From contig JBARZE010000044.1 of assembly GCA_049649525.1 (NCBI GenBank), positions 3,556-67,555 on the forward strand: a DNA stretch of 64,000 nucleotides, given 5' to 3'. Below, one piece after another: positions 9,509 through 18,379 of the stretch (the stretch's first letter is position 1; the number at the start of each line of letters is the position of its first letter). The notes beneath the pieces were generated by a model. That model saw only the letters and a program-made list of their open reading frames with translations. It had not been told where the DNA came from and did no database searches. Source of the DNA: JAAURB01 sp049649525 (GTDB lineage Bacteria > Cyanobacteriota > Cyanobacteriia > Cyanobacteriales > Microcoleaceae). A program made the position numbers and the translations under genes.

Positions 9509-11110
9509 ATGCCCAAGGTTCTTGTATCTGATTCAATTGATCAAGCTGGAATTGATATTCTATCTCAAGTGGCGCAAGTCGATATTAAAACAGGCTTACC
9601 CCCAGAAGAACTGGTTAAAATCGCGCCTGAATACGACGGATGGATGATCCGTTCTGGGACTCGTGTGACGCAAGACATGATTCAAGTCGCCGATCAACTC
9701 AAAATTATTGGTCGGGCTGGAGTTGGGGTAGATAACGTCGATGTTGGCGCTGCGACTCGCAAAGGAATTGTGGTGGTGAATTCTCCTCAGGGGAATACAA
9801 TTGCGGCAGCCGAACACGCTTTAGCCATGATGCTGGCCCTCTCTCGTCATATCCCCGAAGCCAACCAATCTGTTAAAAGCGGTCAATGGAACCGTAAAAG
9901 TTTTATTGGTGTAGAAGTCTATAAGAAAACCCTCGGAGTGGTTGGACTCGGAAAAATTGGTTCCCATGTGGCCACAGCAGCCAAAGCGATGGGAATGAAA
10001 CTAGTCGCTTTCGATCCGTTTATCTCCCAAGAACGAGCCCAACAGCTTGGATGTCGCTTAGTTGATCTCGATTTATTGCTGCAAGAAGCCGATTATATCA
10101 CCTTGCACATGCCCAAAACCGAAGAGACTTATCACATGATCAATCAAGCGGCATTCGCAAAAATGAAGCCAACCGCTCGACTGGTCAACTGTGCTCGCGG
10201 CGGTATTATTGATGAAGCGGCATTATATGAAGCCCTCAAACAAGACCAAATTGCTGGGGCTGCCCTAGATGTTTATGAAAATGAACCCTTAGAAGCAGAT
10301 TCTCCGTTGCGAGAATTGAGTCAAAAGGTGATTCTTACTCCTCACCTCGGGGCCTCAACTGAAGAAGCCCAGGTGAATGTGGCGGTGGATGTGGCCGAAC
10401 AAATTCGCGATGTGTTGCTGGGGTTACCGGCCCGGTCTGCTGTGAATATTCCGGGTCTGTATCCTGATGCGATTGAAAAACTCAAGCCTTATTTACAACT
10501 GGCTGAAACGTTAGGTAATTTAGTGGGGCAACTAGTTGGCGGTCGAGTTGATTATCTCGAAGTTCGTCTACAAGGAGAACTCGCCGCAGACAGCAGTAAA
10601 CCCATTGTAGTGGCTGCTCTCAAAGGATTATTAACCCAAGCATTACGGGAACGAGTCAACTATGTCAATGCTTCGCTAGAAGCAAAGGACCGGGGAATTC
10701 ATGTGGTTGAAACCCGCGATTCCTCTGCCAGTGACTATACCGGATCATTACATCTGTCGGCCAAAGGATCTTTGGGGACTCACTCTGTCACCGGGGCAAT
10801 CCTGGGGGAACAAGAAATCCGAGTGACGAATATTGATGGCTTCCCCATTAATGTCCCTCCCAGCCCTCATATGTTATTTACTCTGCACCGGGATATGCCC
10901 GGAATTATCGGTAAAATTGGATCGCTATTAGGCAGTTTTAATGTCAATATTGCCAGTATGCAAGTCGGACGACGAATTGTGCGGGGGGAAGCTGTGATGG
11001 TGTTGAGTCTTGACGATCTCTTACCCGAAGGCTTACTCAGCGAAATTATGAAAGTTCCGGGTATTCGCGATGCTTATACGGTTGCTCTGGTGGGACAATT
11101 ACCATCTTGA
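9509..11110 (+). CDS. serA: D-3-phosphoglycerate dehydrogenase
   Basis: SerA oxidises 3-phosphoglycerate to 3-phosphohydroxypyruvate with NAD, the first step of phosphorylated serine synthesis. The 533-residue protein shows the NAD-binding GLGKIG at 146-151, the catalytic arginine in NCARGG (R230) and the histidine in TPHLGAST (H279). After the catalytic part come the allosteric substrate-binding domain (about 320-450) and a C-terminal ACT domain (about 458-533, HRDMPGIIGKIG), which gives serine feedback in this long form. The length fits cyanobacterial SerA. It stands alone, with transposon debris downstream. Confidence 0.97.
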   Translation: MPKVLVSDSIDQAGIDILSQVAQVDIKTGLPPEELVKIAPEYDGWMIRSGTRVTQDMIQVADQLKIIGRAGVGVDNVDVGAATRKGIVVVNSPQGNTIAAAEHALAMMLALSRHIPEANQSVKSGQWNRKSFIGVEVYKKTLGVVGLGKIGSHVATAAKAMGMKLVAFDPFISQERAQQLGCRLVDLDLLLQEADYITLHMPKTEETYHMINQAAFAKMKPTARLVNCARGGIIDEAALYEALKQDQIAGAALDVYENEPLEADSPLRELSQKVILTPHLGASTEEAQVNVAVDVAEQIRDVLLGLPARSAVNIPGLYPDAIEKLKPYLQLAETLGNLVGQLVGGRVDYLEVRLQGELAADSSKPIVVAALKGLLTQALRERVNYVNASLEAKDRGIHVVETRDSSASDYTGSLHLSAKGSLGTHSVTGAILGEQEIRVTNIDGFPINVPPSPHMLFTLHRDMPGIIGKIGSLLGSFNVNIASMQVGRRIVRGEAVMVLSLDDLLPEGLLSEIMKVPGIRDAYTVALVGQLPS

Positions 11111-11227
11111 AATGAGTGATAAGCAAGAAGAAGGAGGAAAGTCAGCATTTGTTTCTTCTTCTTTGCCCACTGCACGCGGTAGTGGGTGATGGAATGTTTA
11201 TTAATTATGCTGACCCAATTTTTGGCT

Positions 11228-11258
11228 CTCAAGCCCCGTGCTCTTATGCACGGCTTTG
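11228..11258 (+). repeat. Hairpin ahead of the tnpB relic
   Basis: AGCCCCGTGC at 11232-11241 pairs imperfectly with GCACGGCTT at 11248-11256 around a six-base loop. It lies about 40 bases before the relic ATG at 11296. Such subterminal hairpins mark the ends of IS200/IS605 elements, but it could equally be a serA terminator, since TTTGATT follows. Confidence 0.4.
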
Positions 11259-11295
11259 ATTAAATGTGCTACAAGACATCCTACTAGTAGCAAAA

Positions 11296-11412
11296 ATGTT
11301 TGTATTAGAGTACAAAGTTAATCCCAACCCACATCAAGTTTAGGCTATAAAAGAGGCTATTAGGACAGTTCAGTTTGTCCGCAATAAAGCCCTAAGATTC
11401 TGGATTGATCAT
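11296..11412 (+). pseudogene. TnpB N-terminal fragment (IS200/IS605 type)
   Basis: Translation from the ATG at 11296 gives MFVLEYKVNPNPHQV, then an in-frame TAG at 11341-11343, then AIKEAIRTVQFVRNKALRFW. This is the start of the TnpB family (EYKV-P...QFVRNKALR), the RNA-guided nuclease carried by IS605-type elements. Nothing of the RuvC or zinc-finger part follows; group II intron sequence begins within about 30 bases. The relic is dead, with both a stop and a truncation. The transfer event must be old. Confidence 0.75.
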
Positions 11413-11439
11413 CGCTGTAGAGGTTTTTTCTCCATCATA

Positions 11440-11620
11440 GACAAGGAGCCTCTTACAGCTCCCTTATGGAGAAGATATAGAGACCCATCACATAGTTCTT
11501 GTGAAAGATGGGGGCTTCGGACGACGCTGAGAATCTAATCCACTTACACGCAGCCTGTCATAAACAAGAATATTCAAAACCCAAGTTGAAAGCTGGAAGT
11601 ATGGCTATAGCGGTATGATG
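11440..11620 (+). pseudogene. HNH tail of a group II intron maturase, frameshifted
   Basis: In the frame of base 11477, translation gives GEDIETHHIVLVKDGG and then breaks; after a frameshift near 11521 the neighbouring frame continues DDAENLIHLHAACHKQEYSK. Together they rebuild the HNH endonuclease domain at the C-terminus of group II intron-encoded proteins (HHIVPVKDGGSDDAENL-HLH-CH pattern). The reverse transcriptase and maturase parts are missing. It is followed directly by the intron's own 3' RNA domains. Confidence 0.7.
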
Positions 11621-11682
11621 GGTAAGCGTCACGTACCGTTCTTAGGGGAGGGGAGAGAGGTGACTCTCAAACCTTACCCGAT
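11608..11682 (+). ncRNA. Group II intron domains V and VI (3' end relic)
   Basis: The block AGCGGTATGATGGG at 11609-11622, the bulge region, and CACGTACCGTTC (11630-11641) match the catalytic domain V layout: AGC triad, asymmetric stem and a closing GTTC. A second stem-loop, GGGAGAGAGGTGACTCTC and onward to CCTTACCCGAT (about 11646-11682), fits domain VI with a bulged branch-point adenosine. Domain V pairing here uses GCGGTA with TACCGT. Domains I-III are absent, so it cannot splice on its own. Confidence 0.65.
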
Positions 11683-11698
11683 CGATAGACAGAATATA

Positions 11699-12082
11699 CT
11701 ACTGGGTGCGTTCTGTCTCGACTGACTCTGTCTGCGCTTCTATAGTAGACTGTTGAGAAACGAGTCGATTTGTTGCTGCCAGCGCCACACTAACAAACAA
11801 CAAACTACTGATCACAACCGCAAAAGGAAGACGTTTAGTCAAAGAAAAATCCCGACCAATTCTAGCCAGAGGATGACTTTGACGACGCAGCATTCGTCCA
11901 ACTGCCCACCGTTTCAGACAAAAAGGATCTCGCACATAATGTCCATTATGACTGATGACAAAATGTGTGTGACAGTGAGGACAGGTAAACAATCCCCCAA
12001 TAATCCCAACAGAAGGTACAATACTTGTCTGATGACAAATGGGGCAAGTAACCGAGTAGCTTTTAAAGGTATCAGCGTTCAT
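11699..12082 (-). CDS. Zinc-ribbon membrane protein, unknown function
   Basis: The 127-residue protein has two CxxC pairs (CPICH at 14-18 and CPHCH at 34-38), a classical zinc ribbon at the N-terminus. A single transmembrane helix follows near 86-104 (LPFAVVISSLLFVSVALAA), so the ribbon would face the cytoplasm or the stroma-like side. The rest is basic, then a short acidic tail. I know no experimental function. The stop lies 16 bases from the end of the intron relic. Confidence 0.7.
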   Translation of the reverse strand: MNADTFKSYSVTCPICHQTSIVPSVGIIGGLFTCPHCHTHFVISHNGHYVRDPFCLKRWAVGRMLRRQSHPLARIGRDFSLTKRLPFAVVISSLLFVSVALAATNRLVSQQSTIEAQTESVETERTQ

Positions 12083-12368
12083 AGCGACTTATTTTCTGGA
12101 CAAAAAACTGAGAACCCATTGCAGCCCTGAAATAAGGGAACTGCTATAACTAAAATGTATCGTTCCCTACATCAATTCTAACTCTGTTGCTGGCTCGATC
12201 AACCCGGAAAATACAGATTCATAAAAATTTAAGAGTGTGCAAACTCTCTAGAAGGCTTGATTTATCGAGAAATTGGCGTGAATTTATATAATCAATTCTC
12301 AACAAACCCTGACGTTGAGTCGAAGTATTGGTGAAACCTGGCGCTATAGCCGGCTCATATATCGGCAG

Positions 12369-13208
12369 TTAGCTAGGCACAGACTGCAATAACCAAAACC
12401 CGGTATAAGTCATTCCCGAATCATCCGGTTGTATTAATAAAAAGTGTAACCCCTTGGCTAACTGTTTTCGGGTTTCAAACCGTTGGGCAGCGGCGCTGAC
12501 TTCTGCATCGTTAAACGTCGCCACCACAAATCTATCGGCCAGTCCAGCTTCTAAAATTAAACCATCGGGATCACCCGGAATATAACTCAGCGCCACCGGA
12601 GCCGCATTTTGCAGCCAACGAGCCAATTGCATCGACTGACGACCCCCATTGATCACAACCCCTGAAATCGGGACCGCAGAGGCTAAACCCAGGTTCAACG
12701 GTTGTAATGCTTCTGGTATATCCAAAACAGGAATAGGATATTGAGCAAAAGCGTTGATCAACACTCCCGCTTCTAGAGTCGCAAACTGCCAAACTTCGCC
12801 CCAGAGATTTTCCGGTAGCGGTACAGGGGGTGGCCCGTCCACTTTAACCGGATTATAAGCTTCTGCGGTGTAACCTGCCAACTGAGGATATAGTTGACTG
12901 CGTTCTTGTAACCACTGTTTAATCACAGGTGTGCGTCGGCTGGGCTGCACAGAAATATCCAAGGCGGCGGCTGCGGTTTGCAACAAACTTAAACATTGCG
13001 GACGAAACACTAAGATCACATCCGGTTTTTCTGTTTGAGTCGCTTGTTGAAGCTGTTGAATCAGCCATTGAGCATTCACCTCAGACTGAGGACAATAGGC
13101 GACATATTCTAACTGACGACGGATATTACAAATGAGAAGTTCCCATAATGGCTGAGAGTCTTCAGTTTGGAGGGGGCGGCGGTAAAAATCAGCTTGCCAA
13201 ATTTGCAT
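12369..13208 (-). CDS. Tab2/Atab2-family RNA-binding protein
   Basis: The opening MQIWQADFYRRPLQ and WELLIC, and the internal PPVPLPENLWGEVWQFATL and RWLQNAAP regions, match the Tab2/Atab2 family (DUF1092). In algae and plants Tab2 binds RNA and activates translation of photosystem I psaB mRNA. The cyanobacterial role is less defined but is linked to photosystem biogenesis. Length (279 residues) fits. No signal peptide or membrane helix is visible, so it is cytoplasmic. Confidence 0.85.
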   Translation of the reverse strand: MQIWQADFYRRPLQTEDSQPLWELLICNIRRQLEYVAYCPQSEVNAQWLIQQLQQATQTEKPDVILVFRPQCLSLLQTAAAALDISVQPSRRTPVIKQWLQERSQLYPQLAGYTAEAYNPVKVDGPPPVPLPENLWGEVWQFATLEAGVLINAFAQYPIPVLDIPEALQPLNLGLASAVPISGVVINGGRQSMQLARWLQNAAPVALSYIPGDPDGLILEAGLADRFVVATFNDAEVSAAAQRFETRKQLAKGLHFLLIQPDDSGMTYTGFWLLQSVPS

Positions 13209-13290
13209 AATACATTGGATTAGGGAGTAGGGGTTAGAGAGTACTTACAAGTGTATGATTCTTACATTTGAGGAAAAAAACCGAAAACCA

Positions 13291-13309
13291 TTGGGGGAGC
13301 ATCCCCCAA
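13291..13309. repeat. Perfect hairpin TTGGGGGA/TCCCCCAA
   Basis: Eight-base arms flank a three-base GCA loop. It lies between the Tab2-like gene and the methyltransferase gene, in C-rich sequence that continues with CCCCCACCTC. It is one of several strong palindromes between genes in this window. It could end transcription from upstream minus-strand genes, but no T-run follows. Confidence 0.5.
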
Positions 13310-13493
13310 ACCCCCACCTCAGGACGTTACGACCTCCCCGAACCCCTGCCGTAAGGATAGAAATTGCCTATTATGCCTAAAAAGTGCATTTGAGTAAAAC
13401 AATAACTATTTTCTTAATATAGAGTTTAGGGAGTAGCGGTCAAACTCTGGCTATAATCATCAATTCCACTCATGATTCATCATTCATCATTCA

Positions 13494-14429
13494 TTAGCCT
13501 CGGACTGCGCGGAACATCCCAAACCGACATAACCCCGCACCAAACGCTAAGCGCATTAGTAATAATGTTGGTACTTCCCGCAAAGATTTAATCAAACCCG
13601 ATACCCCAAAACGAATCAATCCCAGGGGTCTAGCAATTCCCTGCCAAATAGAATCGATCCAAGAGGGTAAGGTTTCTGGTGTCCAGTCTGCGGTTGTCAC
13701 TTCCCCTTTCACCAGTCCGGTTTCAGCGAGCAATTCAGAAAAGCCCTCAATACTAGAAAAAGCGGGATGAGACCATTGATCGAGTAACTGTTGCATCACC
13801 GGACGTTCCCAAGCATTCAGGGGTTTGGTGCGGTCATCTCTTTGGTTCCAGTCCGCCACCACTAATATCCCACCCGGCTTTAATACTCGCATTAATTCTT
13901 TCGCAAATACAGCTTTATCGGGCATATGGGGACCTGCTTCAATAGACCACACCACATCAAAGCTAGCATCGGGGAAAGACAATGCCATCGCGTCATCGAC
14001 TTTAAATGTGGCATTTACCCCTTGGGGTGTCAATTCAGTCGCACGTTTAACCTGTTGAGGGCTAATTGTAACCCCGGTGACCGCAAACCCATAATCTTTA
14101 GCGAGGATACGACTACTGCCGCCAATACCACACCCGACATCTAACACTGTTGTCCCCGCAGGTAATTGATCTAAACCACCCCAACGCACCATTTCATGCA
14201 CAAAGTCCTCTTTTGCTGTGAGAAAGTCTTTTCGTTGAGGGGGTGAACCGTAATGACCGAGGTGAATATGTTCTCCCCAATAAAATTCTAAAATTCCGTC
14301 TTCTGTCCATTCATCATAAGAGTTAGCAACAGAGTCAGAAGATTGATAACGACGGGCTGTAAATAGATACAGGGCAATACCAATAGTAATGAGGGTGAAA
14401 GGGACTCCGAAAGCGTAGTATAAATTCAT
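13494..14429 (-). CDS. MPBQ/MSBQ methyltransferase (tocopherol, plastoquinone)
   Basis: The 311-residue protein has an N-terminal membrane anchor (about 4-24) followed by a SAM-dependent fold: motif I VLDVGCGIGGSS (about 94-105), VTGVTISPQQVKRA, DDAMALSFPDASFDVVWSIEAGPHM and VLKPGGILVVADW. The sequence is very close to the Synechocystis Sll0418 type that methylates 2-methyl-6-phytylbenzoquinol and the solanesyl counterpart, giving tocopherol and plastoquinone. It acts at the thylakoid or plasma membrane. The other close relative is gamma-tocopherol methyltransferase, less likely given the N-terminus (YQSSDSVAN-YD-WTEDGILE). Confidence 0.88.
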   Translation of the reverse strand: MNLYYAFGVPFTLITIGIALYLFTARRYQSSDSVANSYDEWTEDGILEFYWGEHIHLGHYGSPPQRKDFLTAKEDFVHEMVRWGGLDQLPAGTTVLDVGCGIGGSSRILAKDYGFAVTGVTISPQQVKRATELTPQGVNATFKVDDAMALSFPDASFDVVWSIEAGPHMPDKAVFAKELMRVLKPGGILVVADWNQRDDRTKPLNAWERPVMQQLLDQWSHPAFSSIEGFSELLAETGLVKGEVTTADWTPETLPSWIDSIWQGIARPLGLIRFGVSGLIKSLREVPTLLLMRLAFGAGLCRFGMFRAVRG

Positions 14430-14740
14430 TTAACCGATAGCTGTTACATTTATTTATATATTTTGTAATTATCATACCAAGTTCCGCCCCTCTATGGCGC
14501 TCAATTATCCCGATAGAAGCCCGTCAAGAAATGACTTATACTAATTCTGAGAAAGAGTAAGGAGACAAGGAAGACTTGGGAGACAAGGAGGATAAGGTAG
14601 ACTCCGGAGGATAAGGTAGACTCCGGAAGACAAACTATTCAGGTGTTCCCCGTTCCCTGCTTGCCCTGAGCGCAGTCGCAAGGGTTGCCTTCTTCATAAT
14701 TCATAACTCATAACTCATAACTTACAATTCATAATTCACT
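14430..14740. other. Repeat-rich intergenic region before stpA
   Basis: No gene is seen. It holds a perfect 19-base tandem repeat (14590-14627), a palindrome-like block CCCTGAGCGCAGTCGCAAGGG (about 14664-14684), and runs of CATAACT/CATAATT heptamers (about 14694-14735) just before the stpA ATG. Confidence 0.5.
14590..14627. repeat. 19-base tandem repeat, two copies
   Basis: The unit GGATAAGGTAGACTCCGGA occurs at 14590-14608 and 14609-14627 with no mismatch. It sits in purine-rich sequence with related AGACAAGGA motifs and does not encode anything evident. Confidence 0.8.
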
Positions 14741-16000
14741 ATGTCTTCTCTGAGTCAGCAACATCTTTCTCTTAATCATTCAGCCATAACCGAGATCCTC
14801 GCCACAACAGAAAATTTACTGATCATTCAAGATTTAGACGGAGTTTGCATGGGGTTAGTCAAAGATCCGCTAAACCGCGTTATTCATCCTGACTATATTG
14901 AAGCTGTCCCAGCATTTGAAGGTCATTTTTTCGTTCTGACCAATGGCGAACATATCGGTCAACGGGGCGTTAATGGTATTATTGAGCGGGCAATTGACCC
15001 GACAATACTGGCTGAGAAAGGATTATATTTACCCGGACTCGCTGCAGGCGGTGTGCAATGGCAAGATCGTTATGGTCAACTGACTTATCCGGGTGTAAGT
15101 GAGGCGGAATTAGCATTTTTAGCGCAAGTGCCTAACCATATTGAACAAGAATTACGAGAATTTTTGACAATTCATCGAGAGAAGTTTTCAGCCAGTACCA
15201 TTGAACATTGTATCAATTCTTCTGTTCTCGATAACGCCGCATCCCCAACCGCTAACTTGAATACAGCTTACGAAATTCTTGATAATCCTAAAATTTTTGC
15301 GACTCTTCAACGCCGTATGCAACAATTAATGGAACAATTGCTACAAGCCGCCACTCAACAAGGCTTAACAGATTCATTTTTTGTACATTATGCCCCCAAT
15401 TTAGGACGAGATCAAACGGGTAACGAAATTGTCTGGTTTGCCGAAGGCGAAACTTCTGGGACTACTGATTTTCAGTTTATGTTACGGGGTGCAATTAAAG
15501 AAGCAGGAGTACTGGCATTACTGAATCATTACTATTATCAACGTACCGGAGAATATCCTCTCGGGATTGATTTTAATGCACGCCTTGCCCCCAATACAGC
15601 AGAAGACCTCTTAAAATTAGTCCAGGATCATTGCGATCCGGCTGTGATGCCCACAATAATTGGTGTCGGTGATACGGTTACTAGTCAAGTCGTTAATACT
15701 TCAACCGGGTTGGAAGCAAAACGAGGCGGTAGCGATCGCAATTTCCTGCAATTAATTCAGTCAATTGGGGAAGCATTTAATCAGGATAACTTAACGGTTT
15801 ATGTTGATAGTAGTGGGGGTGAACTAAAAAATCGTAAACCTGTAAAATGGGTTGAGAAAAATGGTAACAAGGTTGTCACCGAAGGGCCAGGAGATCCGCA
15901 AGATACAGCAGATCCCTTGAGATTGAATATTGTATTTCCGGGAGGCTACCCGCAATATTGCAAGGCATTTCAAACCGCAGCCCAACACCGATCATCTTAA
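14741..16000 (+). CDS. stpA: Glucosylglycerol-phosphate phosphatase
   Basis: StpA removes phosphate from glucosylglycerol-phosphate to make glucosylglycerol, a compatible solute of moderately salt-tolerant cyanobacteria. The 419-residue length agrees with the Synechocystis enzyme. The HAD-like start LLIIQDLDGVCMGLV (26-40, nucleophile region D31/D33), FFVLTNGEHIGQRG and GVGDTVTSQVV (acidic metal-binding site) are visible. The start follows a run of heptamer repeats. The partner ggpS is not in this window. Confidence 0.93.
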   Translation: MSSLSQQHLSLNHSAITEILATTENLLIIQDLDGVCMGLVKDPLNRVIHPDYIEAVPAFEGHFFVLTNGEHIGQRGVNGIIERAIDPTILAEKGLYLPGLAAGGVQWQDRYGQLTYPGVSEAELAFLAQVPNHIEQELREFLTIHREKFSASTIEHCINSSVLDNAASPTANLNTAYEILDNPKIFATLQRRMQQLMEQLLQAATQQGLTDSFFVHYAPNLGRDQTGNEIVWFAEGETSGTTDFQFMLRGAIKEAGVLALLNHYYYQRTGEYPLGIDFNARLAPNTAEDLLKLVQDHCDPAVMPTIIGVGDTVTSQVVNTSTGLEAKRGGSDRNFLQLIQSIGEAFNQDNLTVYVDSSGGELKNRKPVKWVEKNGNKVVTEGPGDPQDTADPLRLNIVFPGGYPQYCKAFQTAAQHRSS

Positions 16001-16105
16001 TCAACTATACAACCTCAATTTACAATTTGTAGCGACTGTGCCGTAAGATTTGCCAAAATAGAAATATGATTGCCACGATGTTTTGTCCGCTCATCAACAG
16101 CGCTT

Positions 16106-16717
16106 ATGTTAACGCTTTATATCTTCTGTCTGGTCATTGGTGGTGTTTTCGTTGGACTCGCTGCGATCGCCGGACTAGATGGAGTTGATTTTGATAGTGA
16201 TTTTGACACGGATATCCAACTGAGGGATCAATCCAATTCTATTAATCATCACAAAAAAAGTTCTGTACTTCTGTCCCAATTTTCTAAGTTAGGATTGCCC
16301 TTTCTTAGCATCCGCTTTTGGACATTTGGCGGTTGTTTCTTTGGGTTAACTGGGGTAATTTTATCCCTACTGAGTCCAACTTTATCACCTCAGACAATAG
16401 CAATAATTGCTATCATTATGGGAGGATTTTGTGGAACCGCAATTGTCTGGATATTACGAAGTTTACAGAGACAGCAAGCCGATAGTTTAGTCCGATCTCA
16501 AGACTTATTGGGTTTAGCCGGAGTTGTAGAAATTCCGTTTGATTGTCAGAGTCAGGGTAAAATTAGAATAGCCCTCAAAGGCTCAACCGTGGATTTTGTA
16601 GCCTTGACAACAGACAAAAATACTTTTAACTTCGGGGATAAAGTTTTTGTGGTGGGCCGGGAAAACAATAAAGTTTGGGTCGTTTCAGAACAAGCTTTCG
16701 GAAATTCCTCAAATTGA
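16106..16717 (+). CDS. NfeD-like membrane protein
   Basis: Starting at the ATG at 16106 gives about 203 residues. A TTG at 16070 in the same frame would add 12 residues that look non-native. There is an N-terminal helix (MLTLYIFCLVIGGVFVGLAAIAG), then an acidic linker with DFDSDFDTD, two hydrophobic helices (about 75-125), and a C-terminal beta-rich domain (LLGLAGVVEIPF...FNFGDKVFVVGRENNKVWVV) that matches the OB fold of NfeD proteins. NfeD partners flotillin-type proteins in membrane microdomains. Two such genes follow on the same strand. Confidence 0.75.
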   Translation: MLTLYIFCLVIGGVFVGLAAIAGLDGVDFDSDFDTDIQLRDQSNSINHHKKSSVLLSQFSKLGLPFLSIRFWTFGGCFFGLTGVILSLLSPTLSPQTIAIIAIIMGGFCGTAIVWILRSLQRQQADSLVRSQDLLGLAGVVEIPFDCQSQGKIRIALKGSTVDFVALTTDKNTFNFGDKVFVVGRENNKVWVVSEQAFGNSSN

Positions 16718-16810
16718 TTTGTAGGTATTCTTAAATAATGAACGCTCTCTATGTTTGTCTAAAATCACACAGAAAGTTTTCCATTTAAATATAGTTTCTT
16801 AGGCAAAATT

Positions 16811-18199
16811 ATGAAAAATCGATATCTTGTGACAGATGCCGATAATGTTATTACCGTAGAAGTTGCTCAAGCCACAACAGAACAAGTTAACCGCACAGAA
16901 ACCAACGATCTCACCGGACAAATTCTCACCAGTTTACCCATTGCCCTATCAATTTTTGGGGTAATTGTTATTATTGGTTTTCTCAATACCTTTTTGCAAA
17001 TTTGTAAACCGAATGAAATTCTAATTCTATCCGGACGCAAACACCGGACAAAAGAAGGGTTAGACGTGGGATATCGGGTAATTTTTGGGGGAAGAACATT
17101 ATGTATCCCTATCCTGGAAACCGTTAAAACCATGGATCTGCGTACGATGCCTGTCCCGGTGGAAATTAGCAATGCCTATTCTCAAGGCGGGACACCGTTG
17201 AATATTCAGGCGATCGCCAATGTTAAAATCTCTAGTAACCCCGATATTGTCGGTAATGCGATCGAACGCTTCTTAGATCGCGACCGTTCCGAAATAGCCC
17301 GCGTTGCCCGTGAAACCCTAGAAGGAAACCTGCGAGGGGTTGTCAGTACTCTCACCCCAGAACAACTGAATGAAGACCGTTTACGCTTCGCTGAGCGCAT
17401 TGCAGAAGACGTTTCTCGGGACTTAAGCAAATTAGGGCTACAACTCGATACCTTAAAAATTCAAAGCGTTTCTGATGATGTCGATTATCTCAGTTCTATT
17501 GGTCGTCGTCAAATTGCCCTAATTGCCCGAGATGCAGAAATAGCCGAGTCTAACGCCGTTGCTGAAGCCGAACAAATAGAAGCCGACTGTAAACGCCAAG
17601 CAGAAGTGGCTAAAACCCAAGCCCGAACCGTTACGGTACAGCAAGAAAACCAATTGCGTAAAGTCAAAGCCGAACTCGAACAACTTGCCCGTTCTGAAGA
17701 AGAGCGTACCATTGCAGCGGCAAAAGAAGCCAGAGCCAGAGCCGAACAACTGTTGCAAACCGTACGGGCAGAATTAGAACGCTTACGGTTGCAAGTTGAC
17801 CAAGTGTTACCCGCTGAAGCCGACAGACAAGCTAAACAACTCCAAGCCAGAGGCGCTGCGGCATCACTGGCCGAAAATGCTCGGGCGGCGGCACAAGTCA
17901 ACGACCTACTCGCTCAAGTTTGGCAAGACATTGGCCCAGATGCGGGTGAACTGTTTTACTTACAGCAAATTGAGATGATTCTCACTGAAGCCGCGAAAGT
18001 TCCCAGCCAAGTCAATTTACAGAACGTTAACGTGATTGACAACGGAGACGGCAAATCTATCGCCAGTTTAGTACGAGCTTATCCTGAAATTTTCCATCAA
18101 TTCCTCGACAGTGTCAACCAAATTTTAGGAATTAATGTTGCAGGTAGTTTTAGTTCAACTAACGGACATTCTCCTCAGTTGAAAGAAATTCTTAAGTAA
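16811..18199 (+). CDS. Flotillin-like SPFH-domain protein
   Basis: The 462-residue protein has a transmembrane segment at about 39-62, then an SPFH/Band 7 domain (CKPNEILILSGRKHRTKEGLDVGYRVI through LGLQLDTLKIQSV), then a long alanine- and glutamate-rich coiled coil (about 240-370). This is flotillin architecture (membrane anchor, SPFH domain, oligomerising stalk). The preceding gene is NfeD-like, and a paralogue lies 180 bases downstream. It probably forms microdomain scaffolds in the plasma or thylakoid membrane; a substrate is unknown. Confidence 0.9.
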   Translation: MKNRYLVTDADNVITVEVAQATTEQVNRTETNDLTGQILTSLPIALSIFGVIVIIGFLNTFLQICKPNEILILSGRKHRTKEGLDVGYRVIFGGRTLCIPILETVKTMDLRTMPVPVEISNAYSQGGTPLNIQAIANVKISSNPDIVGNAIERFLDRDRSEIARVARETLEGNLRGVVSTLTPEQLNEDRLRFAERIAEDVSRDLSKLGLQLDTLKIQSVSDDVDYLSSIGRRQIALIARDAEIAESNAVAEAEQIEADCKRQAEVAKTQARTVTVQQENQLRKVKAELEQLARSEEERTIAAAKEARARAEQLLQTVRAELERLRLQVDQVLPAEADRQAKQLQARGAAASLAENARAAAQVNDLLAQVWQDIGPDAGELFYLQQIEMILTEAAKVPSQVNLQNVNVIDNGDGKSIASLVRAYPEIFHQFLDSVNQILGINVAGSFSSTNGHSPQLKEILK

Positions 18200-18226
18200 T
18201 AAGTAATAAGTAGGGAGTATGTAGAG

Positions 18227-18242
18227 ACGTTGCATGCAACGT
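18227..18242. repeat. 16-base perfect palindrome ACGTTGCATGCAACGT
   Basis: The palindrome sits between the two flotillin genes, preceded by GTAGAG. Such GTTGCATGCAAC blocks occur as interspersed repeats in cyanobacteria. The spacer also holds heptamer-like CATTCATCATTCAT runs (about 18345-18378). Confidence 0.7.
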
Positions 18243-18379
18243 TTGTACGGGAGTGGGGAGTAAAAACCTTACGTGAAGAGCGCACACGCGCTCGCGAATA
18301 ACTCTAATCATAAACCCCTACTATTGCCCGTTGCCCGTTGCCTTGTTCATCATTCACCATTCATCATTCATAATTCATC

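Noticed and set aside
17509..17901. Long antisense ORFs opposite the flotillin gene
   Set aside because: Ala/Ser/Arg-rich shadow of the coiled-coil codons, no start context or family resemblance.
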